Assembly: GCA_033980235.1 (NCBI GenBank)
Contig: CM067075.1
Location: 25,863,061 to 25,927,060 of the forward strand
Source: Diadema setosum
Lineage: Eukaryota; Echinodermata; Echinoidea; Diadematoida; Diadematidae
Reading direction: 5' to 3'
DNA: 64,000 nucleotides
Under the pieces are notes generated by a model. It had not been told where the DNA came from. It searched no databases and saw nothing but the letters and a program-made list of their open reading frames with translations. Made by a program: the position numbers and the translations under genes. Positions 1 to 10,980 of this stretch are shown one piece after another (positions within the stretch are counted from its first letter, which is position 1; each line of letters begins with the position of its first letter).

Positions 1-149
1 GCCGGGTTATAGACTGCACTGTATTGTGGTTTATTGCTGAACACGTTCATACTTCTGACACAAGGTGGCGCTATTACACTCCACATCCTTGGTTTTTACA
101 TTATCTTACAGATCCTTCATGTCGAACTCCAGTTTTCTGCACAACTCTT

Positions 150-390
150 CTATACCTTTGTCCACTTGTCACTTGTGGCCCCAAGTTTGTCCAGTCTCTC
201 CAATGTCCCTTCTAGTCGTTCTTTGACAATCTGATCAGTTCTCACAGCTTCCAGAGCCTTAGCTTCACAAGATGTGCAGTACCAGTGTGCAGACGAGACA
301 CTTTTAAAACAGACTAAACTCGTCCGAGGAAAGAGAGCAGCAGCTCATATAGAACCAGTTCTGACGTCTCTCACATTTGATTCTGTCGTC
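150..390 (-). pseudogene. Relic of a PHD-finger retroelement ORF (ORF1-like)
   Basis: On the minus strand, two adjacent frames read like one broken PHD zinc finger plus a coiled-coil-like tail. The first frame shows CERRQNWFYMSC followed by SLSSDEF; the second continues with HWYCTSC and a charged stretch (LEAVRTDQIVKERLEGTLER). The spacing C-x2-C, WF-x2-C and WYC-x2-C is that of a PHD finger. The second cysteine of the first pair is now arginine and the frame shifts near 308, so it is dead. PHD fingers of this kind often precede the endonuclease/reverse transcriptase of invertebrate LINE-like elements (family knowledge); assignment to a LINE is inference, because no RT is seen here. Confidence 0.5.
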
Positions 391-1762
391 AGTGCTAGAA
401 AGTGTTCTACCTCATACTCCACCACATGCTATAGCCGTGATGTGATTGTTCGGCAACCTCTCTGCAGTGCTTTTTGTTACTGGAATGGACTTCTCCTTTC
501 CTGTATTAGTACCTGCATTTCCCTTTGTACTCTTACTTCTAGTCTGAGTGGGTATTCAGCATCAAAAAACATCTGTAAGTTTACTACTGCTATGTGCAAT
601 GTGAGATCTTAGAACCTTATCTGGACTTACCACATGAATGTTTTTGTACAACTCCTTTGTTGACCAGTACTTCTTTGTTCCTCCATTTTCAAGGAAACTA
701 AAATTGTGACTTTAAAATATCTAGACCTGTCTATAAGAATTCAAATCTCAAGAGACCACAATACCCTCATACAGTTCACTGATTGTGTGTGTTGGAACTA
801 GCTAGGCCAAGTACTATCTCTAGAAACCAGGCAAGCTACAACAGCCAAAGAGTTACTGACTCTGAGCACAGAAAGCACAGTAGACTCTCCTGAAAACACA
901 CACAATGGAGTGTTATGTAGATATTGTAGATCTCTAAAATTCTATCTGTAGGTATTGAGATGTCTGTATCTCTTTCTTCATAATCATGAAGAAACGATGC
1001 TTTTTGTATGAGGCTGCAGTCATAAGAACATGTGGTACTATTCAAAGTAAGTGTAGCACACACATACAGTGTAGCCATAATGCAATACGGTCATTTAAGC
1101 ATTATTATCGGTAGTATTTACATGTATCAGTGTCCATTTGGTGGGACCTATAATAGCCTTGAGATGAACGGGGACTGTCTACTAATAACAATCACAATCA
1201 TAGTTGTGGTCGTGGCGAGTAGTTGCAACGTTCACCTGCGCACTTTTCATCTCCATCGGTGGATGGATGACACCAAGAAATTGGTTACGGATGTGGTGTC
1301 ATCAAGAGCACTGCCAAATTCGCATGTGGTGGCGAGAGATTTGAGGCGAGTGCAGAAGTCATCCACCAATTCTCCCACATTCCGAGCCCCTTGTTGAAAA
1401 TTTTGTCTTTAGAATGTTACATTCGTGGTGGGCTGAAAGTAATTTGTATGCTTTAATTCTCATGATGATGTCGTAAGTGTATTACGAGTCTCATAAATGT
1501 CTTGGATGTCGGGATCAGTGAAGTGGAGAAGTAGTCATCGGTGTGGAGGCGGCATCGATGTACAATAGTATAAAAAATAAAATAATTGTCTGACTTTAAA
1601 GATGTAACTTGTAAATGTATGTGATAACACTAGCGAAATAAATGTGCATTTGGAATTCATAAAGTTTTAACAAAGTATGGTATTTGGGCAATTTTTGTGA
1701 ATGTGTTGCTTTACAATGTACTAGGGAAGTTACTAAAAAAATCATATTAGGTAAGCAGCAAG
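391..1762. other. Non-coding or unrecognised stretch
   Basis: I see no recognisable gene here. A plus-strand open frame at 1032-1397 has a hydrophobic run (ITIIVVVVA) followed by a basic segment, but there is no family match, no splice context and no codon bias. I would not call it a gene. Confidence 0.4.
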
Positions 1763-1940
1763 TAGTGCACTCCCGCTATAACGAACACAGTTGTAACAAA
1801 ATTCTCAATACACTGCAGCAAAAATTTAGGTCCCCAACTTATAATCTATATATATCCTTATGCACTGTATATTTTACTGTTTGGCTGTACCAAATTTCTA
1901 TACCTAATGAATGAAACAGGCAGTCCAGTGGACTTTGTTA
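1763..1940. repeat. MITE, CAGTGGACTCCC/GTTATAACG family, degenerate copy
   Basis: It begins with GTGCACTCCCGCTATAACG and ends in a TTTGTTATACAGTGG-like terminus that runs directly into the next copy. The middle has diverged from other copies. It is probably an older copy in tandem with, or interrupted by, the element at 1941-2124. Confidence 0.5.
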
Positions 1941-2124
1941 TACAGTGGACTCCCATTATAACGACGTCCTCGGGACCAGCAATTTTTTTCGTTATATCAA
2001 AATTTCATTTTAACCGAACAAATAATAAAGAACATAGAGCAGAAAATTTTGCTGTCCGAATTTTTACTTTGTTATAACCGGAATTTTGTTTTAGCCGTGT
2101 TCATTATAATGGGAGTGCAATGTA
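1941..2124. repeat. MITE, CAGTGGACTCCC/GTTATAACG family, full-length
   Basis: This is a complete copy of about 184 bp. The left end is TACAGTGGACTCCCATTATA and the right end is the imperfect complement ATTATAATGGGAGTGCAATG TA. Inside are paired GTTATA/TATAAC blocks. TA at both ends and CAG(T) termini suggest a Tc1/mariner or pogo-type origin (inference). Other copies lie at 7625, 10898, 36404, 40436, 49496, 50214 and 55535. Confidence 0.75.
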
Positions 2125-2631
2125 ATGCAGTTTACAAAAATTTAAGAAACACTGTATCAGGCTTTTAACATATAATGAGAGTCACTTGTGATGTATTTCC
2201 ATATGCCAGAAATATGCAACCACCTAAAATCAAAATACCGGTACCACATGTAAAAGAAAATAGATATTTTGTACATTGTACTTCATATTCACATAGCTCT
2301 GTTTTCACTCAATGCCAATCAGCCTAACAGTCAAATCAGTCAAAATATGACATACATAAGTTTGATACGTACAATGCAGAGACAGTGCAAATTCAACAAG
2401 TACAATGGGATTTCAAAGTAGAAATGTTTTCAGACTTTTTTCCCCGTACATTTCTGATGGTTCAGAGATTTGCAAACAAAAAGTATGGAGAAGTTTACAA
2501 TTCATTGACATAATGTCTTTGTTTTGCTTTCTATACCCATTTGGTTTCTATAACATGGATACAGAATTCCATCGACTAAACTGCTGTAACCAGCAAAATG
2601 AGTCATCTACCCAGTGTGTGGCTCCAATGTA

Positions 2632-4325
2632 AAGCCCCCGTTCCACTATCACGATTTGGACCCCGATCTGTCCCGATCTAGCAGATCGGGAGAGAGCGGC
2701 AAAAGCGTACGGGGATCGGAAGCATTGTAGCAGCAGCTTGTGGAGGTCGGGGTTGGAGCGGGCAGTGTTTCAGATCGGGAAGAAATTTTGAACCGGTTCA
2801 AAATTTCTTCCCGATCTCCCCGATCAAAATTGACATATTTTTAATCGTACGGCAAGCGGGGAAAGCGTAGTGACAGCGTAAACGCAGCGGGGAGAGCGTG
2901 ATGACGGCGTAAACGCAGCGGGATGAGCGTAACAAGGTCTTTCTGAGCGTAGTAACATCGGCACAAGAACGGGAAGTAATTTTAGCTGTAATTTTCGAAG
3001 AAGAAGAAGAGATGAAGAAAAAGAATAGAAGAGAGCAGCGAAGCAGCTACCCAAAAGGCGAAGAAAGAGAGACTACACGTGATGCTGAAAGAGGAGGAAG
3101 AGGACATAGCAGAATTTTGAAGAATATGAAATCATCTTCAACTGGAGGAAGACGGACTATAAAAGCAAGGACATCAAGAAAAATCCTTTGAAAAATCAGC
3201 ACGTCTTTGTCTATACAATGCATTGCTGCAAAAGAACCGTGAGTTGAAGAGGCTCTTCAAGTTCAAGTACAAGTTGATTTATTTCACTTCCAACAAACAA
3301 ATAATAAAAAATACAAAGAAACGCTCATATACACAGACGTCATGAAATCAGTACCACAATGCGATGAACAGAATAACGTTGTAAACGAGATACAGGCAAA
3401 TCATCAACAGAGATACAATAATAACAGTTACGTCACTGTGGTAAATGCACACAAAATATTGCTGGAAATGGAGGGGACTGCTAAAAAGCAGAGCTTGTAG
3501 TATTAGAATGCAGTCCCCTCATAGAGAAAAATATATAATTGCAAAAACCAACAACAACAAATTTCCCTAAGCGGTAGCAAAAAAAAAAAAAAAAAAAGAC
3601 AGACAGAGTAATACACCCATACATGCATATAAGTACGCACATTAACAAACACGTGGCGGCTCTCTTGTAAGGAAAAAATTGATGAGAGGATAGAAAGATA
3701 TAGTAGTGAAGAAGGTAGTAAGTCCGAGGTGGACAAGGGGGGGGGGGGGGGGGGGGAGGAGGGGAGAGGAGAGGGAAATGGTGGGTCATAACCAGGGCAC
3801 TGGAGGCACAGAAGCACGGGCTCGCTGATGAAGAAAGAGTAGTGACAATAACGAAGCAACAACAACTTTGAAAATCAAAAGTAAAAAAAGAAGAATGAAT
3901 CTTCGAGGTCCACAGTCGGTTCTGCATGCTAATAAGTTGACTGACTGCTGACCCACAGTCGAATCGGGGTACATCGGGGCACATCGGGCACTTTTCAGCT
4001 CTCTGAACGGGGTAACAGCGTGATAAGATCGTATAGATCGTTCAGAGCGTAGATACAGCGTGCATTCATCGGATAACATCGGCAACATCGCACTAACAGC
4101 GTAGCTACATCGTTCTAAAGCGTACCGGCAGCGGCAGAGATCGCAATGTCTAATTCCCGATCATCGTAGTAAGAGCGTAGCAAGCACTTGGTAGTCGTAA
4201 CTGCAGCGTACTTAGAGCGTTCTAACATCGTACTGTGTCCAGATCGGTTCAGGTTTTACCCGATCCTTCCCGACCTGAGAAAATTGTCAAATCGTAGCGA
4301 GAACGGCATAGTGGAACGGGGGCTT
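2632..4325. mobile_element. 1.69-kb non-autonomous DNA transposon with 6-bp target duplication
   Basis: The termini AAGCCCCCGTTCCACTAT (2632-2649) and its exact complement (4308-4325) form an 18-bp perfect inverted repeat. Both sides are flanked by AATGTA (2626-2631 and 4326-4331), a 6-bp target-site duplication. The subterminal 300-400 bp on both sides are packed with short motifs such as AGCGTA, ACATCG and GATCGG in alternating orientation. The centre (about 3060-3960) is A-rich, with an A19 tract and a G run at 3739-3757. No transposase is recognisable; open frames at 3481-4088 are low-complexity. The insertion lies just beyond the 3' end of the Gypsy-like frames. Confidence 0.8.
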
Positions 4326-4331
4326 AATGTA

Positions 4332-4986
4332 TAGTGTATATCTCTAGAGGTACTTGCAGAAAATAAGGATGAGCTCGCACACAAGCTTCTCCGTTCAAAA
4401 GAGCTATTGCTCCTTTATTGACAACAACGACAAGCAGGCAAAAGTCCTGATGCAATGTCATGTTGTGAAGTAGTAGTCCTGTTATGTACTGGTGTGGTAA
4501 GTGGGTCAGGGCAGGGAGGTGGGTCAGGGGGTGAAGTGAGGTCAGTATACCTGTACCGTTGTGGTTGTTAGTGTTGGGGTTATCAGGATAAAGACTGGGT
4601 ATTGAAATACCCATCTTTTTGGCATAGGAGTGTGTCATTGGTCGTTCTACAGGTTGCACAGGGTTGAGATGTGCAAGTTCTTGTTGTTCATCTAAGCTGA
4701 ATGAAATCGGTACAACTTGATCGATTTCTGCATGCTTGTCGCTCGGCATGCGGGAGAGAAAATCTGCTAGAACAAGTTCAGTGCCCTTTTTGTATGCGAT
4801 CTGAAAGGAGTACTCTGATAATTTCAAGATGAGTTTTTGAAGACGTGTAGTGGGCGGTTCATCTTTGGATTTCAGAATCTGAACAATTGCACTGTGATCT
4901 ACACAAGCATTAAATTCACAGCCTCGCAACAAATGTTTGAATGCAGTTACATTGACCAAAAGACCAAATAACTCTAATTCTGTCAC
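4332..4986 (-). pseudogene. Gypsy-like RNase H C-terminal part and linker
   Basis: About 100 residues match the RNase H end: ELFGLLVNVTAFKHLL, CVDHSAIVQIL, TTRLQKLILKLSEYSF and KGTELVLADFLSRMP (the D-x-L-S-R motif). Beyond about 4700 the frame is unrecognisable and rich in Leu/His/Pro; no HHCC zinc finger or D,D35E integrase core is visible. The frame runs to 4324, across the target duplication of the neighbouring transposon, so its last residues are fortuitous. Confidence 0.7.
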
Positions 4987-5033
4987 GCTGTATCTCTGGC
5001 ACGCACTAGGGAGTACCTTGGAATAATAACCAA

Positions 5034-5351
5034 TTACTCTTTCCTGCCGTTGATAACCTGAGTCAAGTAGGATCCAGTCGCAGTCCGTGATGTGTCGCTG
5101 TAGAGCGTGAAACGACCAGTATTTGTAGGCATGTGTAGTACAGGGGGTTTCGTCATAAGATCTTTGATGGTGTTAAAGGCCTGTTCATGTTCATCGGTCC
5201 ATTTGAATTTCCTACTTTTTCGTGTAAGCTGGTGCAGTGGTTTTAGTATAGATTGAATGTTTGGGAAGAATCCCGCCATATAATTTACAGCTCCTATTAA
5301 CCGTCGCACTTGTCTTGGTGTCTTAGGTCTAGGCATTTTGTGTATGTTCAC
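5034..5351 (-). pseudogene. Gypsy-like RT connection and start of RNase H
   Basis: A 105-residue frame, shifted relative to the upstream block. KMPRPKTPRQVRRLIGAVNY and the FKWTDEHEQAFNTIKDLM segment are the standard sequence following the Gypsy RT thumb. LYSDTSRTATGSYLTQ marks the start of the RNase H domain, with the first catalytic Asp in YSDTS. It ends at a stop; the reading continues in another frame downstream, so a second indel is present near 5034. Confidence 0.75.
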
Positions 5352-7092
5352 CGTCCGAGTTAACAGTAATCCTATGTCCCATGTAGTCTACATCATTAGT
5401 GAAGAGTTTACACTTCTTTGGGCTGATCTTTAGTCCATTGTCTGAGAGGGCCTTTAATACTTGAGTCAGGTGGAGTTTATGGGATGTCTTGTCTGGGCTA
5501 AAGAGAATTATGTCGTCATGATGAGCTATACAGAAATCACGGGAGTCAGGAATGGTACCTAAAATGTCACCAATTTTCGCCTGAAACGGTCCGGGAGAAA
5601 CGTTAAGTCCTTGGGCTAGTCGTTTGTAGTAGTAGTGTTTTCCTCTGTGATAAGAGGCAATGCCTGTGTACTGTTGCGCTTGTTTTGAGAGAGGGATGCA
5701 GTGAAAGGCGGATTTGAGGTCTATGACACACATTACCCTAGTGTCGGCATGTCCGATAGGTTTGAGGGTCTCCGTCAGTAGGGGAAAGGGGTGATTAATC
5801 CGTCTGATTCTCGAGTTCAAGTAACGAAAGTCAGTAACAACTCGTTTTTCTGTCTTGTCTTTCTTGGTGATGAGTAGCACGGGCGAAGTGTAGGCTTGAT
5901 GCCCAACTTCAAGAATGCCAAGTTTGACGAGTTTGGTCAGCTCCTTTTCAATTCGTTGTTTGTCGGGTTCGGTCGCAAAGTAAGGTCGTATGAAAAATGG
6001 TTCGTCATTGGAAAGCTCAGTGTTAAACTTGAAATTCGGGCAGCTGGAGAGCTCACCATAAAGGAAGAAGGCAGGTCGGTTGGCCTTTAACACTTGAATG
6101 AGTTCATCCTTCTCAGAGGGAGAGAGTACACTGTCCTTTAAGTTTATGTGTGAGTTAATGATCTGGTCCTCAGTCATGTCAACAATGGGGTCACTGGGGT
6201 CAAGATGTGGGTATTTCTGCAGGTTTTCTCGTCTCGTCTGGTTGTCATGGTTACCGTCGGCTGTCGCGAGTTGAGTGGAATAGATTGTGTGTGTTCTGTC
6301 AGTAAATGTCATGTTCACTTTGTCCACTGGAAGGGGTTCAGTCACACTGACAGGAGTAGTTGTGTCAAGAAATGTGATTGCTCTACCCTTTGAAAAGTGC
6401 AATGGGCGGTCGGTTGTGTTGGTTACAACGATCTGAGTTGTACCTTTGGTCAATGTCACGACCATCGTCGATGGGCATTGTCTACCGAGGTAGTCGTTGG
6501 AGGTCAGTATGACGTCAGTGTTACGCAAGTGTGGTGGTGTATGTCCCTGTATAGTCATGAGTTTTGAGTCAAAGGAGTCGATTTTCATCGTAGAAGTAGG
6601 GGAAAATGGTACGCATCGTCGTTTGATTTTGAATCTGTTGTCCCTGAAGTTCAGGTTTCCGTCGAAGTCCGAAAGTGTATTGGTCCCCAATATCAAATCA
6701 ACTCTGACAAGATTTTCAACTACCAGGGCAGAAATTTCAAACTTGTGGCCTTGCATTGTGACTCTGAATTTTATCGCTGAATGCGTTTCAAGGAACTGCC
6801 CGTTCCCTAATTTGAACTTAGTGTAGGTCACGCTTTGCCTCTTTAGCTGAGAAAGTTGTGGTGTTGACTTGACATATCTTTCTGAGATTAAGGTCTTGGT
6901 AGCACCGTTGTCAAAAAGTATGAAAATATGCGTACCGTTCTCAAGTCGCCCTTTAACAAAATTTCTGCTTGTCAGTTTGAGGTCAACGTCATCAGTCCCT
7001 AAGTAGGTAGATTGTAGGTTTTGAACATTCCTAGGCCTTAATTTCTTATCATGGGAGGTGGAATAAAGAGCGCTATTATTCTCCTCCCTCAA
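5329..7092 (-). pseudogene. pol: Gypsy-like protease and reverse transcriptase block
   Basis: An open frame of 587 codons. The retroviral-type aspartic protease centre is near residues 60-66 (FDNGATKTL; the usual pattern is D-S/T-G-A), followed by an LILGTNTL-type flap/core segment near 130-140. The reverse transcriptase spans roughly residues 360-580: SPVLLITKKD, VVTDFRYLN, CVIDLKSAFH, and the catalytic box AHHDDIILFS, where Y-x-D-D is replaced by H-H-D-D. It ends with YMGHRI, typical of the Gypsy RT end. The frame then breaks near 5340, where the family normally continues into the thumb/connection. The first ATG is arbitrary; gag is not seen upstream. Confidence 0.8.
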
Positions 7093-7527
7093 TGAAAACC
7101 CTGGGATTGTGGTTCAAAGTCTTGTCCACAGGGAAGGTTTGCAGACTGGGAGAAATTATACAAGATGGTTCATTAAAAGGAGGATGACTTTAAAGGTGGG
7201 ATGGGCTCAGGAGTACCGTGCTAGTTTTATACTGAATGTATAAAACTGAACTGAACTGAATGTAGACATTATCAAAATGTCCTAAATACACATTACACCA
7301 ATTGTATAACATTGTCCAAGTGTTCTCCTTCCCTTTATTTTGTTTGTTTGATTTTTTGTTGTTGTTGTGTGAAGCAGATGTGTGTATTTGTGTATGAAAC
7401 TTTGCGAGATCTATTTCAAATTTCAAACCATGGAAGGAAAAGATGTCATGTGCTATGCAGCCTTGAGACATGTGATTTATAATTTAAACAGCATCCCAGG
7501 GCTGAAGAGACATTCATTGTGTGTGAG

Positions 7528-7558
7528 TGTGTGTGTGTGTGTGTGCATGTGTGCATGT

Positions 7559-7616
<58 letters not shown>
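7528..7616. repeat. (TG)n microsatellite
   Basis: About 90 bp of TG dinucleotides, interrupted by CATG/TATG in the first half and pure over the last ~50 bp. It creates spurious Val-Cys and Thr-His open frames on the two strands. Confidence 0.95.
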
Positions 7617-7621
<5 letters not shown>

Positions 7622-7624
7622 CAG

Positions 7625-7690
7625 TACAGTGCACTCCCATTATAACGAACACTTTTATAACAAAATTCTGGTTACGACGAAGTAACAAGG
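7625..7690. repeat. Partial MITE, CAGTGGACTCCC family
   Basis: The left half only: TACAGTGCACTCCCATTATA followed by the GTTACGACGAAG subterminal block. The right terminus is missing. Confidence 0.65.
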
Positions 7691-9817
7691 CATTAGCAAT
7701 ATTGTGTCTCGCCCACTTGCGAAAATAACCAGAAATATCGCGATCTCCGTTGCCACGCAAAAGAATTGTATCCTTGGCTGATTGTGAAATATCTGCCATA
7801 GAATGTAACATCCCATAAATGAGAAGGGCTATTTCACGCAATGCTAATTCCTCTATCTACTCCCCCTCTCCAACCTTTCCCCTTCGTTGAGATGGAATAA
7901 AAAGCCTCCACCTAGTTCTATTAGATTAGACAAAGACAAAACAGGATTATAATCAGTTGCACAATAGAGACAAAGTAAACTTTGTCTCTGGGGGGCATAG
8001 AAATGCAAAAAGATTAAAATTAGTGCTGGGGTTGAAAACTGAACATGGAATAAAGTTTCTAAAATTAATATATTTATATAAGAAAGTTTGTCAACAGATA
8101 TGAATAATGCTGAACATTATGATTGTAATAAGGCATGCATGTAAAGTGAACAAAGTAGAATAATTTTTTTGGAGACTGCAACCTGTCAGGGGGAAAAGTG
8201 AATGATTAGAGAGAGTTTAAAAGCAACAATGTTGAACAGATATGAGTAATATTATGGCATTGATATTGTATAATATATGTGGGTAGGTTAAATATGTTTG
8301 TGGTTGCAGTCCAGCTGAGGGTTTCTAGATGATTTGTACAATGTAGTGTCATAATGAGCTTATTATTTAGAGAAAAATTTCTTGAAAGCGTTAGTGATTA
8401 AAACCTTTTATGGCAAATTGAATAGTGCATATAACCGTACAAGTAAAATGCATGCATAAAATTGAAGAGAACACAAAACACTGTGATCATTCAGCCACTT
8501 TGCACTGAGTATTTATGTATAGTTTTAAAATTCTTTTAAGTGCAAAATGTTGCCCGGCACCCGCGACACGGACGCAGATCACATATCATATTATTCACAG
8601 CAGTTTTTGTTTTGTATTTAAACTCCGCACTTCATACGAGAATAATGTATGGACATTTGCTTATCATTTTGGATGTGTTTTCTATTTTGAATAATATCAG
8701 TAGATAGTGATAGATGATAGATTGCTGTGAAGTATATGATGGGTGCCATGTGGCTCTAACTTTGAGCCTGTTTTTTATTTTAACACTTGAAACATGTAAG
8801 TAGAAAACAAACATCAGTCAAGAAAAGAAAAACGCTTTTAGAGAGCTTTGTTACATGGTACATGTACAAGCTACAGGCATTTTCATAACAGAGCAAAATC
8901 AGATACAACATAAATTTTTGTTGTTTCATACAGTATAGTATCACTAAAAATGGCAGTGAACTGAAAGTAAGAAAAGTAAAATAACTGTTCTTTGTATATC
9001 AGTACACCAACTTATATAAACAGCAATAGAAAAAAAAAACAATAGAAAACTACTTGATCTTTTGTATATATGAGAACAGTATCTTATTATAATGATACCT
9101 TGGGAAGAAGTAAGCATAATAAAAATTTACATGACACACTGCATTCATTGTCATAGTTCTTGGTAACACAGAATCAACTTAGGGCATTTACATGAAAAAG
9201 AAAACTGCATATATTTAGGTCTACATAATAGTATCTTTGAAAATTGTCAGAGTTGGAAAGAGAAATAAATGACTGCTTTGCACTGTACATATGAAAATGA
9301 ACTTAACAAAATTGAAGCAGGCCTTTGTTTGTTTTATGCCAATGGAATTTCATCATAAAGATATTACTTTTTTTGGAGCAATTCTTGTTTTGTATTAAGG
9401 CATTACATGTTTAGAATAATATCAGTAGAAAGTGGTTTTAGGAATAAATGACAAATAGTAAAGCTGCAATATGATAGATTACTGTGAAGTACATGTATAT
9501 GATGGGTGCCAAATTGCTCTAACTTTGAGCCTGTTTTTCATGTTAACACTTGAAACATGAAAGTTATACCACTCTGTTCATTTTCACAAGAGTGTTTCTA
9601 TTGCAATCCATACTGGCTTGTGGTAGGAAAAATATGACTCCGATGTGCCATATTGGATGTTGTCTTCACTCAGTGATGTGTAGATATGATCTATTGTTGT
9701 CATACCATTAGTAGTAGGTTCTTTGATGAGTCCACTGTATTTTAACACTTCCTTCATCAGACATGTGTAGTATTTTTTTAAATGAAAACTGCATTATTTT
9801 CTGGGAAAATAAAAAGT
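7691..9817. other. Gene-free stretch with an internal ~115-150 bp direct duplication
   Basis: AT-rich and without long open frames. The segment 8690-8803 is repeated in the same orientation at 9415-9563: shared AATATCAGTAGA, ATGATGGGTGCC, GCTCTAACTTTGAGCCTG and TTAACACTTGAAACATG blocks, with a short insertion in the second copy. No gene recognised. Confidence 0.6.
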
Positions 9818-10142
9818 CTATTGACCGATTCTGTGACGCGCTATGTGTATTTTTGGCATGGGCGCAGCCATAGTGGGTGTATCAGCCGACCCCCCCTCCG
9901 CACTCCCCCACCCCTCTCCCTACATTAGCACGCGCGCAGAATGAAAAACTGCTTTAGCCAATAGGCGTCTCGTACTGAGTGCGCGAATGCTTGCTAGTGC
10001 GCGAACCTTTGTTACAAGTGCGTGATAAACATGTTGCCCGGGGGTGGGGGAGAGCAGGGGGGGTCGGCTGATACACCCACTATGGCTGCGCCCTGTGCCT
10101 TAAAATGTCTGCTGCCCTCAACGAACCCGAATCGGTCAATAG
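9818..10142. repeat. MITE with CTATTGACCGATTC termini and long inverted arms
   Basis: The left end CTATTGACCGATTC is mirrored by GAATCGGTCAATAG at the right. The arms continue as GGGCGCAGCCATAGTGGGTG and GTATCAGCCGACCCCCC, mirrored in 10058-10091. The centre is GC-rich with CGCGCG, GTGCGCGAA and similar blocks, unlike its surroundings. No coding capacity; the frame at 10022-10204 is incidental. Confidence 0.75.
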
Positions 10143-10897
10143 GCTTAAGTCCTGAGGAAAAAACAGAACAGTTGGCATCTCTGAATAGTTCATTTAAGTT
10201 GTGACTTGCTACATGGGCAAAGAGAATCCTACCTCACACAACAGGTACAGAGACCAGACTAAGAGAAACCACACAAGAAACTGATGACGTTCCTATTGAG
10301 GCATTCCAGTTTATTCAATCTGCATTGATTCAGCTGATTTGACACAGCTTTACAATTTCGTGCATTGTTTTGCTACGACATCATGCGATCACAATAATGA
10401 AGACGGTGACACAAAACATGACACAAATACTGCATTGATAGCTTGCCGTCTTTCGGTACCGCTAAATGAAGCCTTGCATTGATTTAGATAGAACATGGTG
10501 GAATTCGGGTACTACAAGTCTACTGCAGCACTGAATGGGCCTCTTTGTGTTCTTTAATATGACGACCACACGATTAATACATCTTCTAAATGTTGCCAAC
10601 AAATTTCAGAATTGATTATTGCGCTAACACACCCTAACCACCTCATACAAACAAACACCATATACCCACACTCACACAAAGTGATGTACATTGTACAATC
10701 CAGTGTCAGAAAGTAACATTCCCTGCTGCTACAAAGCAGTTTTACAAGTCGGCAGATTTACACTGGGTGCACAATTTAGTATTTTCTGAGCATAGTATTC
10801 TATGTAGAAACTTCAGCAAGACTTGAGTAAGGCAGAAGTTATTTTGCCGACACTTGCAATTATGGAAAAAAATATTCTTGTGTCCCCGCCACACTGT
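10143..10897. other. Gene-free stretch
   Basis: No recognised gene, repeat family or RNA gene was seen. Confidence 0.35.
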
Positions 10898-10980
10898 ACT
10901 GTTTGGCTTTATAACAAAATTTTGATATAACGAAAGAAAACCGTCTAACCGAGGTCTTCACTATTATGGGAGTATACTAC
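10898..10980. repeat. Right-half MITE, CAGTGGACTCCC family
   Basis: Contains TTATAACAAAATTTTGATAT AACGAAAGAAAAC and an ATTATGGGAGTATACTAC-like terminus, matching the right half of the copy at 55535-55725. Confidence 0.6.

Larger units (their letters stand above)
4332..7092 (-). mobile_element. Degenerate Ty3/Gypsy-type retrotransposon pol region
   Basis: Read on the minus strand, the order is aspartic protease, reverse transcriptase, RNase H, which is the Ty3/Gypsy order. No integrase, gag or long terminal repeats were recognised, and the coding frame is broken at about 5340 and about 5034. The 3' side ends at the target-site duplication of the DNA transposon at 2632-4325, so the integrase may have been lost or displaced. 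Individual blocks are listed separately. This is a dead copy. Confidence 0.8.

Noticed and set aside
1032..1397. Plus-strand 121-residue frame with a hydrophobic segment
   Set aside because: No homology, no splice or promoter context; length compatible with chance in this composition.
3481..4088. Three overlapping minus-strand frames (100-167 aa)
   Set aside because: They lie inside a non-autonomous transposon and are dominated by Phe/Pro runs from the poly-A and poly-G tracts.
7382..7841. Val-Cys and Thr-His repeat open frames
   Set aside because: They are translations of the (TG)n/(CA)n microsatellite with no gene context.
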